From positions 15,515,094 through 15,579,093 of the forward strand of contig NC_092563.1 of assembly GCF_037975245.1 (NCBI RefSeq): DNA of 64,000 nt. Reading direction: 5' to 3'. Both the position numbers and the translations under genes were made by a program. A model generated the notes under the pieces. The model was not told the DNA's origin. It saw only the letters and a list, made by a program, of their open reading frames with translations, and did no database searches. This stretch comes from Apostichopus japonicus (taxonomy: Eukaryota; Echinodermata; Holothuroidea; Aspidochirotida; Stichopodidae). This document shows positions 11,901-25,400 of this stretch, piece by piece; the first letter of the stretch is position 1; every line of letters starts with the position of its first letter.

Positions 11901-14900
11901 TTGTACCTAATGAAGCCTGATGCATTACACCTGAATTTGATAAACCCATAAATCTTCATGCAGATAAAAAGGAGCCCTCAAAGTATTGATCTAAGAATGT
12001 TCCCCTTCCCCCTGCCCCCAACTGTTTTATGTTACTGTTTCCATGCATACCTGTTTAGAAGGTCATTGAATTGATGATTTTTTTGGGGGAGGGGGGCAGG
12101 GGGAATGGGCATAACATGGTGATATTCCTTTTGGTCATATGGTGTGACCTCTTTAATTTCCCTGTACCCCTCTATCCCCTTTAAAATAGCTCTAAAATAA
12201 TATGTTTAGCCATTTTTTTGTGGCCTAGCTGAAAGCTGGACCTGGACTTTGATATTAACTGACCGCACTGAGAATGAAGTAAAGGGCAGATGCATGGCCA
12301 GTTTGACAGTCTGTGTTTAATTGTGTATGCCACCCATGCAGCCAAAGAAGTGTTTTGATATCAGATATATCAATGAATTCAATAGATTGAGCTCCCTGGA
12401 TTTATAGATGGAATCAGAAGGTTCAGTCGTCCTGATATAACCTCCTGGGATGGGAGGAGCAGCTCACTTATCTAGGAGGATGAATTGGGTTATCATGGAA
12501 ACGCTAAATAGCTAAAGGAAACCCAGGAGGTGATCTAAAAGGTCATGGGGTTTTTCTTTCAAACAAAACAAATGCTGTTCAAGTGATCCCTATAATAAAA
12601 TATGAGAGGATTATGAAGATGATAAGGATTATGGTATGACCGGAGATATTGAGATAAAAAAGTGTCTGATATATATTGCTATCAGCAAATGGCCTAGCAT
12701 ATAATGACATGTATTATGGACAGGTCAACTCATGGTTGTCCTCCCTCAGTGACCATATTTGACCTAGAATAGATATTAAAGCCTCAATACTAATATCATC
12801 TTGAACCGTTGGAAGACTGAGAAAATAGGGTGGATCCATTTCGGCTCACTTTCCCCTTGAGTGTGGTTGCTGTGAGGAAGGATTTTGTTTGGGGGGGGGG
12901 GGGGGTGGAAGGGAGAGGCAAATGTGTAGGAACCTACTTCCCATTCTGCAGTTTATGTATATGTTAAGAGCAGTGAGCGTTATTATGCAAATGCTCTTAG
13001 CGACCACTCTTTAGGTAGAAGCTGGTACTTGTTTTTTTGTGTTTTTTTAGTATTTGTACAACAACTAAAGCCAAATAAAGGGACCAGCTATTGCTATTCA
13101 TTCATTCACAGAGTTTTTGCCATTGCAGAAGGCAAAAGTATGAAAAATACGAAAATGAAGATAAAAAGCTATGTGCATGAAAACAAATTTTGTACCTTGG
13201 CAGCTGCAAGTTGCAAGACTTATTCACCCACTTCTGTGACAGTATGCATCATCGATGTTTTTTTTTTGTTATTTGTTTCCGTTTCAGCCAGGACTGGAGG
13301 TTGTTCACCACGCTGATCGTTCCTTGAATAGTTTCTGCCAGTGGCAGTCGGCACTGACATCGCCAAACGGGACCAGACACGATCACGCTATGCTGCTGAC
13401 TGGCAAAGATATATGTTCCTGGAAAAACGAACCTTGCGATACCCTCGGTAAGTATGAGGAGCATATCTGTAAGAGGAGAGACTTCTATGAGTGGACTCAT
13501 GCTATCAGTCTGACAGTGCAAATTCTGTATCTATGACAGCACTTTGTTCCACGAGGTGCGACTCACCTAAACTTCATAAGTTGTTTAGTGAATGAAGTGG
13601 AGACCTATTGTTTTTGGTGGAGGTCATCTAGGGTCCAAAGTGGTCATATTTTAAAAGTATTTTTAAATCAGCTTTCCTTAATATATTTGGAAGTCACACT
13701 CGGGTTAGGTTCTCCATTGATATATTCTTTTTGTGACAAATTATAATCTGTATTTATTTATTTTTTTAGGTTATGCTCCAATTGGTGGCATGTGTAGCAA
13801 GTACAGAAGTTGTACAATTAATGAAGATACCGGTATAGGATTGGCATTTACCATAGCACATGAATCTGGACATAGGTAAGTCACCCAGAGAAATGATACA
13901 TTAACAGATGGTGGCTCAAGGCTACTGTTGACACCCATTCAATGATTTTTTTTGGGGGGGAAGGGTTCTGAGAGGAATACAACATTTCCTTTTTTTTTCA
14001 AAGTTTATATTGCACATGTGCATTGGAACTTTATGAAGTGGAATATATAAATATATGTATACTCATCAGGCTGATCAGCTATTTGAAAATGATGAATTTT
14101 AGAAAGAGCCCTGAAGACAAAATCAAATCAGAAGACATTTCTTTCTTTTCTTCTATAGTTTTAGCATGGTACATGATGGCGATGGCAATGGCTGTCGTAA
14201 ACACGGAGGTAACATCATGTCCCCGACGCTGTCCGGTCACACTGGACGGTTCAGCTGGTCCCAGTGCAGCGGGGAGTATCTCAACGAATTTTTACAGTGA
14301 GTTTAGTCCATTTGATTATCGATGAATGCTCATAGTAGATGTGAAAGAATCTTTAATCAGAATTACAGTCGACTTTCAGGTCGTCTGTAGTTCCACTTAA
14401 TATCTTGCCATACAAAGAAACCTGTCCTCTGATATTGTGAGACCAACACAGTTGAACTAACAGGTTCTTTCCAGTAAACTGTACCCTCGCTGTCCAAACT
14501 TCTATCCATCTTAAACCACATTTGAGTGAAAAACATCCGAAACAAAGAAAAACCAAGAAAAAACAAAAAGCTAGTTGTAAGATATCGTCCAACCGATGGT
14601 GAAATAATATCCAGTAAACTACACCATGTCCAAACTTCTATCCTACCCCACATCTGAGTTAAAACCATAATAAACCAAAGAAGGAATGATGGAAAGGTAT
14701 GGGATATGGGGCAGACCTACCCCTTCTCCCCTCCCCTCTTCTCTTCTCTTTACCACCCAGATCAGCTGCTACCTTCTTGGCAATTATCAGCACTCCATCC
14801 TTTGCTATAGTTTCAGATATATTTTTCAGTTATGAAACAAACCGTCGTCTTTCCTCTTTGTGTCATAGGTCAGATCGGGCCTATTGTACAGAGAACGAAC

Positions 14901-17900
14901 CCGAACTGGCCTCACGTTATGCATTCCCGACGAGGTTGCCGGGGGAGATATACAGCGCGGATCAGCAGTGCCAGTGGCAGTTTGGTGCCAAAGCTCGGCT
15001 ATGTTCGTTCAACTTTGGAAAGGTAGAGCCATGTAAGCCCTCTGCGATGCTGATGTGAGTCAGTAGAAGCTTCTTATTGGCAGAGATCTTAAACAGTAGA
15101 ACAGAATGATTACATATCAATAACAGATACCTTAAAAGAAAGAAAGAAGAAGTTATATTTTTCATTTTAAGAACCATTTATTGAAGTCATAATATATGAC
15201 AGAATTTTAAAAAAGGTCAGGGTTCTACATATTCCATTGCCCCACTGGAAAAAAAAAAAAACATTTTTGATGTAATTGGTAATCTAGAAATGGTACAGGA
15301 TTCATGCTAACTGCAATGTGTTGTATTTTTGGGAAAGACTGCTTGAAGCTTCCTTTCCTCTCTCCTCCCCCTCTCCTGCCCCTCCCTCTCTCTTCTACCT
15401 TTTGCCTCTACTGTTACTTAAAATCTTTTCAAAATTTTGTAAAATTTTCCATGAACCACTCTGATCTTCTGTAATTGACTGCTGAAAAGAAGTCAAATGA
15501 AAAAATACCCTAAACTGTCAATGATACAATTTTAACCAATATGTGCCTCTTGTTATGATCAACTGTGTCCAAACCATCGTCTTAGAACTGAAGCTTTGGA
15601 GCCCTGTTTATTAATAATCGTCCTGTATCAACCATTACAATTTTCGTTCGTGTGGTACTTCAGTCTCTCACTCAGCCCATTTCTGTTACGTTTCCTCCCT
15701 CAGTCCATATGCAAATCCATATGGTGTCATAAAGGAGAACGAAGATGCGAGACAAAGTTCCTGCCTGCAGCTGATGGCACCCCCTGCGGGGTAGGGGTGT
15801 GGTGTATACAGGGGGAATGTCTACTCAGAGGGGAGAAGGGTCCTCCGCCGGTGGACGGGGGTTGGTCGGACTACGGGGGTTTCCAAGAGTGCTCCACTTC
15901 TTGCGGAGGAGGCGTACAATTCAAAGTCAGACAGTGCGACAACCCAGCTCCTCAGAATGGCGGTAAATACTGCGAAGGACCGAGCAAGATATACCAAATG
16001 TGCAATACACAGGTAAGACTACGTATAGAAAGATGCCGGAAGGTAGTTCCTCTCGAAGCTTTGAAATGGCACGAGAACATTTTCAGTGAATGAAAGCAAA
16101 ACGTGAAGGAAGTTTACAGAGAGTAAACAGTTGTGTGTTTTTGGTCTTCGAGGCCTAACATGGTTGTCAAGTCTTTATCTATCAAAGTTGTTCACATCGG
16201 GTAAATATCTGGCTATTTTCTGTCTAAAGATGTACCGACGATGTCTGAATTATATGTTTGAAACTTAAAAACCTTTGGAAATGCATGTTCTGTCTGGTAA
16301 AATGGAAATTTGATTGCAGATTTGGTGGTTCAAAAATCATAAAATGTTATGCAATGGTTTGTGTTGCATGTGCCAGACACATGAGTCTAATGTGAGGAAT
16401 ACAAACGTTGCCCTCAAAGTCATCAACTAGTTTATCAGTTAACCAAAGACAGATGAAGAAATACTGATCCCCCCCCCCCCGCGAAGGTATGGATAAAGTT
16501 ACCCTTGAATGAGATCATGAATATTGTTTACTTGAGGCATATCTGGTAAATATTTAATTAGTAGCTATGTATTAATATTTACAGGGCGTATCTTCAAATT
16601 TGTTTGCTGACAAACTGTGGAAACAAGACTCGCATACTACTTGAGTACGTTCACAGCTTAGTGTCTGAATATAGGATTAAAGCTCAGACTCCTGTCTCAT
16701 TTTTGGCTGTGATAGTTTATGTTAAAGTAAAGACAGATCAGTTTTGCACTTGTAGGAATCAGGGTTGGACACAAGGTTTTGATGCCATCATCTGTGTTCT
16801 GCAATTATTTTTTGAGAAAGAACAAACTTGAACCCATTGATGTGCTTCTTAAATGACAGTTTTGCCAGAAAACCTTAAAGTAGGGAATGTTTTACTTTAT
16901 TTAGCTCTGGCCTGGAGTAGATATAACAAGACGTTGTTAAACCTAAATTGGAACTGTAAGCTCGAAGTCAATTGAATTGATCCAGGAATTCACACTTTTT
17001 CCAATGTAGCAGAGAGAAATTTCTATACATAAATTGGGCAATATTTAGCATAGCACACAGTCAACATGTTGTTTGATTGTATGATGTATGATTCGGTTAA
17101 TATGCTTATTTGTATGTACATATCTTTTTTAATTCTGCAGGAATGTGAAGAAGGGGCCGTAGATTTTCGAACTCAGCAGTGTGCATCTTACAACAGCAGA
17201 CCATTCAGAGGTTACTTTTATGAATGGCAGCCTTATACACATGTCATTAGTGAGTTATCCACCTAATTAATATCTCTAGACCTGAATTGATGGATGATTC
17301 TTCCAATATGATATAGACATCACTTTCTTTAGCATAGTGTATGGGGGGGGGTCGGGTGTAGCAATTTTTTTTCAAATGTTTAAAATATGTTTGATAGGCC
17401 TGTTTCCCAAAGGCAAAGTTAGTGCTTCCAACTTCATACCATCACAGGGGGGGGGGGGGGTGCCCAGATGTTTTTATCACCTGTATTGGTGACATTTGTT
17501 TCGATCCAGTGTCTCCTGGGCCCATTCAAAGTTACAATGTGGGATGACGTTCCTTTGAAGTCGGAGAAACATTCGCTTAAATGTTTTACTACCAGGAAAA
17601 AATAGCTTCATTTAAAATGTGTTTGAGGCTAGTCTCCCAAACTTAGCCACTCTGATAGTTAAATTTTCAGCTGAGGAACAAAGTTGAAGTTTACACAATA
17701 TTTTGAGGGGACAACTCGAACAACCTCCCTCCACCCCCCCCCCCTTGCAGACTACTGTACCCCTTATCAAACCTTCCCAAGTTACAGGAACCATGGATTG
17801 TGCCACCACTCCTTTTAGTGTTGGTGCCCCTCCATGTTTTTTTAATTTGTGGCTACAGGCCTGGGGAAACTTACATCAATTTTGACCTGCTTAAGTTTCC

Positions 17901-20900
17901 CAAAGTTGGTCCTTTAAGTTCAGCAAATTTTATAAAGCAGCAAGCTGTTAAGTTGTGGGAAAACGATTGCCTGTGTGACACTAGAGCAAGCCAATTTTAA
18001 AACTCATTTTGTATTTTCAGTTTTAATATAACAGTTGTTGCCTCATGTGCTTTCACGCTGAGAACATTAGCATCTTAACATTTTTTAATATTCCATCACT
18101 GACTCCATAATATTCCCTACGGGCAACAAGATGAATTGTTTAGTTTCTGTATTGTTTCATTTCCTTTAATCAGAGAGTGAGCGCTGTAAACTTTACTGTA
18201 TTGCCGACGGGTTTTCGTTCTACTTCGCGCTCGCTGCCAAAGTTATCGATGGAACGAAATGTGAAGAGGGCAGCAGTGATGCATGCGTCAATGGCAAGTG
18301 CGAAGTAAGTACCTTCGGGGCAAATTGTGTTCGTTTTATTGCGAGGAACTTCTGATTAATTTATAACCAAAAAAATAACAGCATCTTTAATTCATCATTG
18401 GCAGTTGTTCAATTATCTCTGCTACAAGGAATTTTGCACCTTTTTTTGATGTTGTTGAAATATCGCTGAAATTTTAATATTTGAATACGATTATGGAAGT
18501 GACTTTCAGGATGACAATTTTCATGCTCGAAACATCTGTCCTGATGTGGTGCTAATCGTTGCCAAGTATTTCTATGTTGAGACTGGAGTAGATATGGCTA
18601 ATAAGAAGCTATGCCACTATATGGTTGGAGGGGAGAGGGGAGGTGAAGGGGCTAGTAAGAAGCCATGCCATTACATCATTGGAGAGGAGAGGGGGGAGAA
18701 GGGGTTAGTAAGAAGCCATGCCATTATGTGATTGGAGGGGGGAGGGGAGAAGAAGGGGCTAGTAAGAAGCCATGTCATTATGTGATTGGTGGGGAGAGGG
18801 GGGAGAAGGGGCTAGTAAGAAGCCATGCCATTATGTGATTGGAGGGGGGAGGGGAGAAGAAGGGGCTAGTAAGAAGCCATGCCACTATATGATTGGAGGG
18901 GAAAAGGGAGTAGAAGGGGCTAGTAAGAAGCCATGCCACTATATGATTGGTGGGGGGAGGGGAGGAGAAGGGGCTAGTAAGAAGCCATGCCATTACATCA
19001 TTGGAGGGAGAGGGGGGAGAAGAGGTTAGTAAGAAGCCATGCCATTATATGATTGGAGGGGGAGGGGAGGAGAAGGGGCTAGTAAGAAGCCATGCCATTA
19101 CATCATTGGAGAGGAGAGGGGGGAGAAGAGGTTAGTAAGAAGCCATGTCATTATGTGATTGGTGGGGGAGGGGAGAAGAAGGGGCTAGTAAGAAGCCATG
19201 CCATTACATCATTGGAGAGGAGAGGGGGGAGAAGGGGCTAGTAAGAAGCCATGCCATTATGTGATTGGAGAGGAGAGGGAGGAGAAGGGGCTAGTAAGAA
19301 GCCATGCCACTACATCATTGGAGGGGAGAGGGGGAGAAGGGGCTAGTAAGAAGCCATGCCATTATGTGATTGGAGGGGGAAAGGGAGGAGAAGGGGCTAG
19401 TAAGAAGCCATGCCATTACATCATTGGAGGGAGAGGGGGGAGAAGAGGTTAGTAAGAAGCCATGCCATTATATGATTGGAGGGGGAGGGGAGGAGAAGGG
19501 GCTAGTAAGAAGCCATGCCATTACATCATTGGAGAGGAGAGGGGGGAGAAGAGGTTAGTAAGAAGCCATGTCACTACATCATTGGAGGGGAGAGGGGGAG
19601 AAGGGGCTAGTAAGAAGCCATGCCATTATGTGATTGGAGGGGGAAAGGGAGGAGAAGGGGCTAGTAAGAAGCCATGCCACTACATCATTGGAGGGGAGAG
19701 GGGGAGAAGGGGCTAGTAAGAAGCCATGCCATTATGTGATTGGAGGGGGAAAGGGAGGAGAAGGGGCTAGTAAGAAGCCATGCCACTACATCATTGGAGA
19801 GGAGAGGGAGGAGAAGGGGCTAGTAAGAAGCCATGTCACTACATGATTGGAGGGGGGTAGGAGGGAGGGGTTCATCCTCAGTTTTATTTTGTACAAACCT
19901 GGACATTTTTAGAGGATGAATTCTAACAGCAATTCAGCTTTGTAAATCAACAAGTATAACAAGTTTCCATGATCTTCTTATGAAAACTTCTACAAAATCA
20001 GAAAAAGCAGACAATTAATTACCTGTAAGACTTCAGAGACAGAGATTGCCTTTCCTATGGCCTAAACTCCTGTTTCCATAATCTTGATTGCAGTGAAAGT
20101 AAACTTGGTTATTTTCCCCTAACGATAAATATGCCAATGTTAACATTATAAATGAACTGCGACAAGAGAACATTTCTGGCTACACATTGTTAGATGACTT
20201 GCCTTGTTTTTGCATCTTTTAGCATGTCGGCTGTGACAACGTCCTGGGATCTAATGCAGAACCGGATGCTTGTGGAGTCTGCCAAGGAAATAACGCAACC
20301 TGCGATTTTATATCGGGGACCTACAGCGAGCAGTTCACACAAAATGGTACGGAAATTCCCCCTCCCCGTCCCTCTCTTTGTCATCATTTGTTTCCATTCT
20401 GCCTCTCATCCCCTTTGACCCCCCTCCACCCCATCCATTAGCCCATAATAATGTGTATATCCACAACATTAAAAATGTTCTCTAAATTGTGTCATATTTT
20501 GGTATATACACACATAAAACCATGAACAAGTTCTGAAAGTCCTGACTTTAGCAAAGAAGCTTTACATTTTATGGTTGTATCACCTTGTAGTCCCTTTGCC
20601 CCTTTTTGACACCACCCCCATTCCCCACCCCCTCCCCCATTCCCCTCACCACCCCCCCCATTTCTGTGGGCAGTACCTCATACTGTCTGTCTTTGCGCTA
20701 CATACTGTGACTGAGCAATCGCCACGATGTTTGTGTTGATCAAAGACACCGCTTTCTTTCGGGCATGTTTATCTTGTATTTTTGAATAGTAAAGTTGCTG
20801 TTGATTTTCTCTTCAGTATAGATCAGGTCAGCTGTCTCTGCTGCTACAATACCTTATGCCTTAACATACATGTAATACAATTTCAGTCTCCCTGTTATGT

Positions 20901-22459
20901 CATCTTCCGATCAACTATTCTAACTTCCTCCAGATTACTACGAAGTTGTGTTGATACCGGCTGGAGCCCGGCACATCAGAGTCGCAGAAAAGGCACCTTC
21001 TGAAAGCTACCTGGCACTGCGTAATACCCGATTCCAATATTACCTGACTGGATCATGGATGGTTGACTGGCCCGGGGAATTCCACTTCGCTGGAACTACC
21101 TTTACGTATGAACGGTCGTTCCAACAGCCAGAGACACTCACAGCTCCAGGGCCTACCACTGAAGACCTAGTTGTTGAAGTAAGTTTCCTCATAATTTAAT
21201 GTTTACTTCCCCCTGTCTTTTTTAATTAATTAATAGAGTGGAATCTATTGTATTATGTTCCAGTTGTTGTTACTTCTTTTTCTGCATGTGTCACAAAAAA
21301 ATATTTGCAATTGAGTAGATATTGACAAAACTTTGGAATCAAAACTGTTTTACCATGAGTTGCATTTTAGTTCAAGTTTAGCAAACAAGATGGTTGGTGA
21401 AATCAACCCATCTTGACACCCTCTCTGTCTGGCTGGGTAAATGATTGCTTTTGAACCTTGAACAACACTACAATAGCTCTGACAAGAAGAAGCTGTATGT
21501 TGTACTCGAAAGCAATGTTGGTCCAATCGATGTCAGTACAAGGAGAGCCTATTATCTGTTTATTTCGGCAATTCATGTCGAGAGGTTTTCATAGCATACT
21601 TAGCAATTGGTTCCCCGGTATGATTGTTGCAGTGGAAAACAAAGTTAAAGGTCTGGGTTCGTCGTTTTGTTATTAATGATCTCTCTGTCAGTGGGGGGAG
21701 GGGGGGTTAGCATCTCTTGACTTTCATCAGCCCCCCATGGTTGTACTCCTGAAGAGTAGTTGTTGAAAACTGTTAAAAAAATTGGTCATAATTTTACTTT
21801 AATTTTCTGTGGGCTCCCCGAACTGTTTGTTTAGTTTGTTGGAGATGCTAACATGATAGAAATGAACTGAGTAAGGTGAGAGTGATTCACACTTTACATG
21901 TTTATATTCGATTACAAGGTCAGTTGACTACAGTATCGTGAGGGTTCATTCCCCAGTAAGAATCCCTTCATATGGACACCAAACTAGATACTCTAGCCAA
22001 CACGCAGATTATTCGCTCTTAGAAAATGACTTTTAAAAGCAACAAATTTATTTTAATAGCTCGAACAAGGTTGCAGTTCAACACCTATTTTAATAGTTTT
22101 CAAGGAATTTTTTCTTTCCATCCAACCAAAGTGACTGGACCACCTAGTCTTACATAGCACGTTAGTCTGTATCATGCAACATAAACAATTGGCCATTGCA
22201 GAGATATTTGTGACCATGACAAGTACTAAAAAGTAAACAAGTTGGCTAATTGACTATTAAACGGTAAACCAAACAACAGTGTGGAATCCTGCAATAACAC
22301 CGCTGAGGAATTTAAAGGTGACCAGCCCTGGTCCTAAATATTTGCAAGCTTGTTAAAATGTGTCAAGAAGTACCTTCCTAGAGGTTTCTGACCTTCCCAG
22401 ATTATTTACAAGTATCAAAGAGTGTTCATTTATGCTATGATATGTCTTCATTATTATTA

Positions 22460-22497
<38 letters not shown>

Positions 22498-25400
22498 ATT
22501 ATTAATAATAATATTATTATTACTATTATAAGTATTAATATTATTAATATTATTACTATTATTATGATTAGTATTAATATTAATATATAAAAAATACTCT
22601 CATGGTGGTCGTAAAGTTATATTTGAAATTTCAAAGCAAAAAAATTGAAAGCATGTCATTTAATATATATTTTAACAAAAAAATGTATTCCTTCCACCGA
22701 CTTTCCTTTAAGAGACATAAGGCCAAAGTGACACATCCCTTTAATAAAAATCTCCCTTTGAGTCCTTTAAAGCAAACATTTGCCATTTGTCAAAGACATT
22801 GTAGAGAGGTTGTTTTAACAGTTACACTTAGAGATAATTGATAGTTTACACATCATAAAACAAAAACCAAGGGAAAACAAGACCATTGTAAATGAGGGCT
22901 TGTGAAAACAAAACATATCAGCATGTGAACATGATGGTATGTGTGCAAGTATGATCTCGACATTGGTTTTAGTGGTATTGATTGAATACGACAGTCTGTG
23001 TGTGCTGTGGCTGGTGGTTTGAAGAGCACATTGGTTCAGTCAATCATGATGCCATCAATCAACTGTTCATCTATTCTTCTTCAGGGAGAAGAATGGCAGC
23101 TGAGGGAGGGGGGAGGGGGGTATTTAAATGAGTGGGATTCTTTCACTTCCAGATTAGGAACCGATTATCTAAAGGTGAAGTGTTTATCTAAGATGGGTCT
23201 TTTGCTTTATAAAACAGATTTGTGTGTAAATTGATACAGTTTTGCGTACCCTCGATATGAACACACTCTGGTATACATTTGTGTAAAATTTATGGCATTT
23301 CCTTTTCATTCAAAGTTAACTGGGCACAGCTTCTTGTTCCAAAGAACCAGATTGCAGATGTCTTTTTATCATAAAAGTCATCAATTTTGCCTAAAAAATA
23401 TGCTAGGAAGCCAAATTATGGTCACTCATTTTCAAAAATTAACAATCATTTTTACTGGCAATATTAAGTCTGGTCAAAATTGTTTGTATTGTCAATACAA
23501 ATGCTTTGAGTTGTGACCGGGTATTTCATTAATACAGCGATACAAACAATTACAAACTGGGCCCCGAACTGGCCCGGTAGATACATACTATTCCGTAGTT
23601 AATTGAAGCCTCATGTCAACCTTCTTCAATACAGATAGGACTTACTTTCCCTTTTCCTTCTTCATGCACGGCGCTGCTATTTGCATTACTCCACTCACAC
23701 GTTTTTTTCCCAATTGACGCCCCATTATTTGTAATTGTCACTCAGGCCAAAGCGGGAAAATCTTCATGAACGGTGTTGCTCGACTGGTTTTATTGGCCGG
23801 GATATATGTTGAAATCTTTGAAATTACGTTCTCAAGTGTTCACTGTGTAGACCAATTTTGTATACGTGTGACTCCCTAGTGCAGTGTGTGGTACTATGGC
23901 ACTAATATTGAGTTATATGAATAATGTAATTTTCACATTCAATTCCGTGCCAGCTCGAAGCAGTTGACATTATGTCGAACTTTGAAGGCGATCAGCTTCA
24001 GAGCAGTACACAAATGAGAAAGTTAAAGAGAAAGTTGAGAAAATAAATCTTCCTCATGTGTTCATCTTTATTAAGAAATAGATGTACACATTGACTGTGA
24101 GATAACAATGTTCACAATAACTAGAATCAGATCTAAAAGTACCATACCACAAAGCTAGTGACAGTATTTGCAGTGTAAATGCCCCCCTTCTCTGTATAGT
24201 TTGGCATTGTTTGGTTTAGTCTCAAGCCTTTGCTGTGAAGGTTAGTTTGTCACAGCGGTGGTGGTGGTAGTATCTGGAAGACATCAAATTGATGGTCTTT
24301 GAGTTTATTTTGACTGCAGTCCATCTATTGAGACAATAAAGCTTGTGAAATGTCTAAGCCTTTTACAAATAATCAAAGTTGACCTGGAAGTTACAAACCT
24401 GGCAATAGTAGTTTGATTTATATTCACTGTGTAGAGTAGCAGCGTAATCTACTACCTCTTACACATAGTTTAGCAAAGCTTCCTCAACGATAAAAGAAGA
24501 GACCAGAAGAAAAAAATATGGTTCTCCCTGGTCATTATACCAAAGTATTTGGGTGACCTTTAACAATCCTTTAACACAATTGGTGAAATGTTTATAATGG
24601 GTTCAGTTCAGTCTAGATCAGGGTCGTGACTCCCAGGGAAGTTATTGACCTGTCAAGGAGGGATTAGGGGGGGGAGGGAACCAGGTATGTATTCCTTTAC
24701 TTGCGCTACTAGCTTTAAAGGAGTATGCAAGGATGCTTATCATAACTGGCTAAAATATCACCTCTGTTTGGCATTGACAGATTCCCTACAATCACATATA
24801 CTGTTTTTTTTTCATGCCATGCTTCAAAACAGTTGTACTAACAGTATGAGCAGTATGAGTTAGAAACTGTTCATACTGTTAGTACAACTGCTTTGAAGCA
24901 TGATTTGGAGGACAGTATAGAGTGGTATTAGCATTAGAATCAGACAAAGATTAGGAACTGTTCATACTGTCAGTACGAGTGCTCTGAAGCATGATATGGG
25001 ATTACAGTATAGAGTGGTATTAGCATTAGTAGCAAAGGTTAGGAACTGTTCATACTGTCAGTACGAGTGCTTTGAAGCATGATATGGGAGGACAGTATAG
25101 AGTGGTATTAGCATTGGAAAATTGTCACAACTGGCTGGCTTTGAATATTCAAGACTTTGCATTAAATTCAGACAGTTCAGCTGCTCTTTCCCATATTGCA
25201 TGTAAATTATGATAATTACTGTAAAAGAAACTTGTTCTTTTTTTTGGGCAGAGGAATTTGATAAAGTCAAACAGAATCTTAAATGTTGATTTCTTCAAAA
25301 TTCAAACATTGTACTTCCCAGTTTATATGCAATTCTGATCTGGAATGATCATTTTGGGTATCCCTATTCCTGGAGGTTATGTTAAGATTATCAGAATTTG

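Noticed and set aside
14178-14190. Alternative acceptor ten bases into ADAMTS exon d region (TTTTAG)
   Set aside because: It would remove two residues between the second and third zinc-ligand histidines and destroy the HExxHxxxxxH spacing.
18772-19846. Open frames of 60-85 codons through the 53-bp minisatellite (ASKKPCHY-type peptide)
   Set aside because: They follow from a repeat length near 54 bp; units of 52-53 bp break the frame again and again, and no splice sites or start context support an exon.
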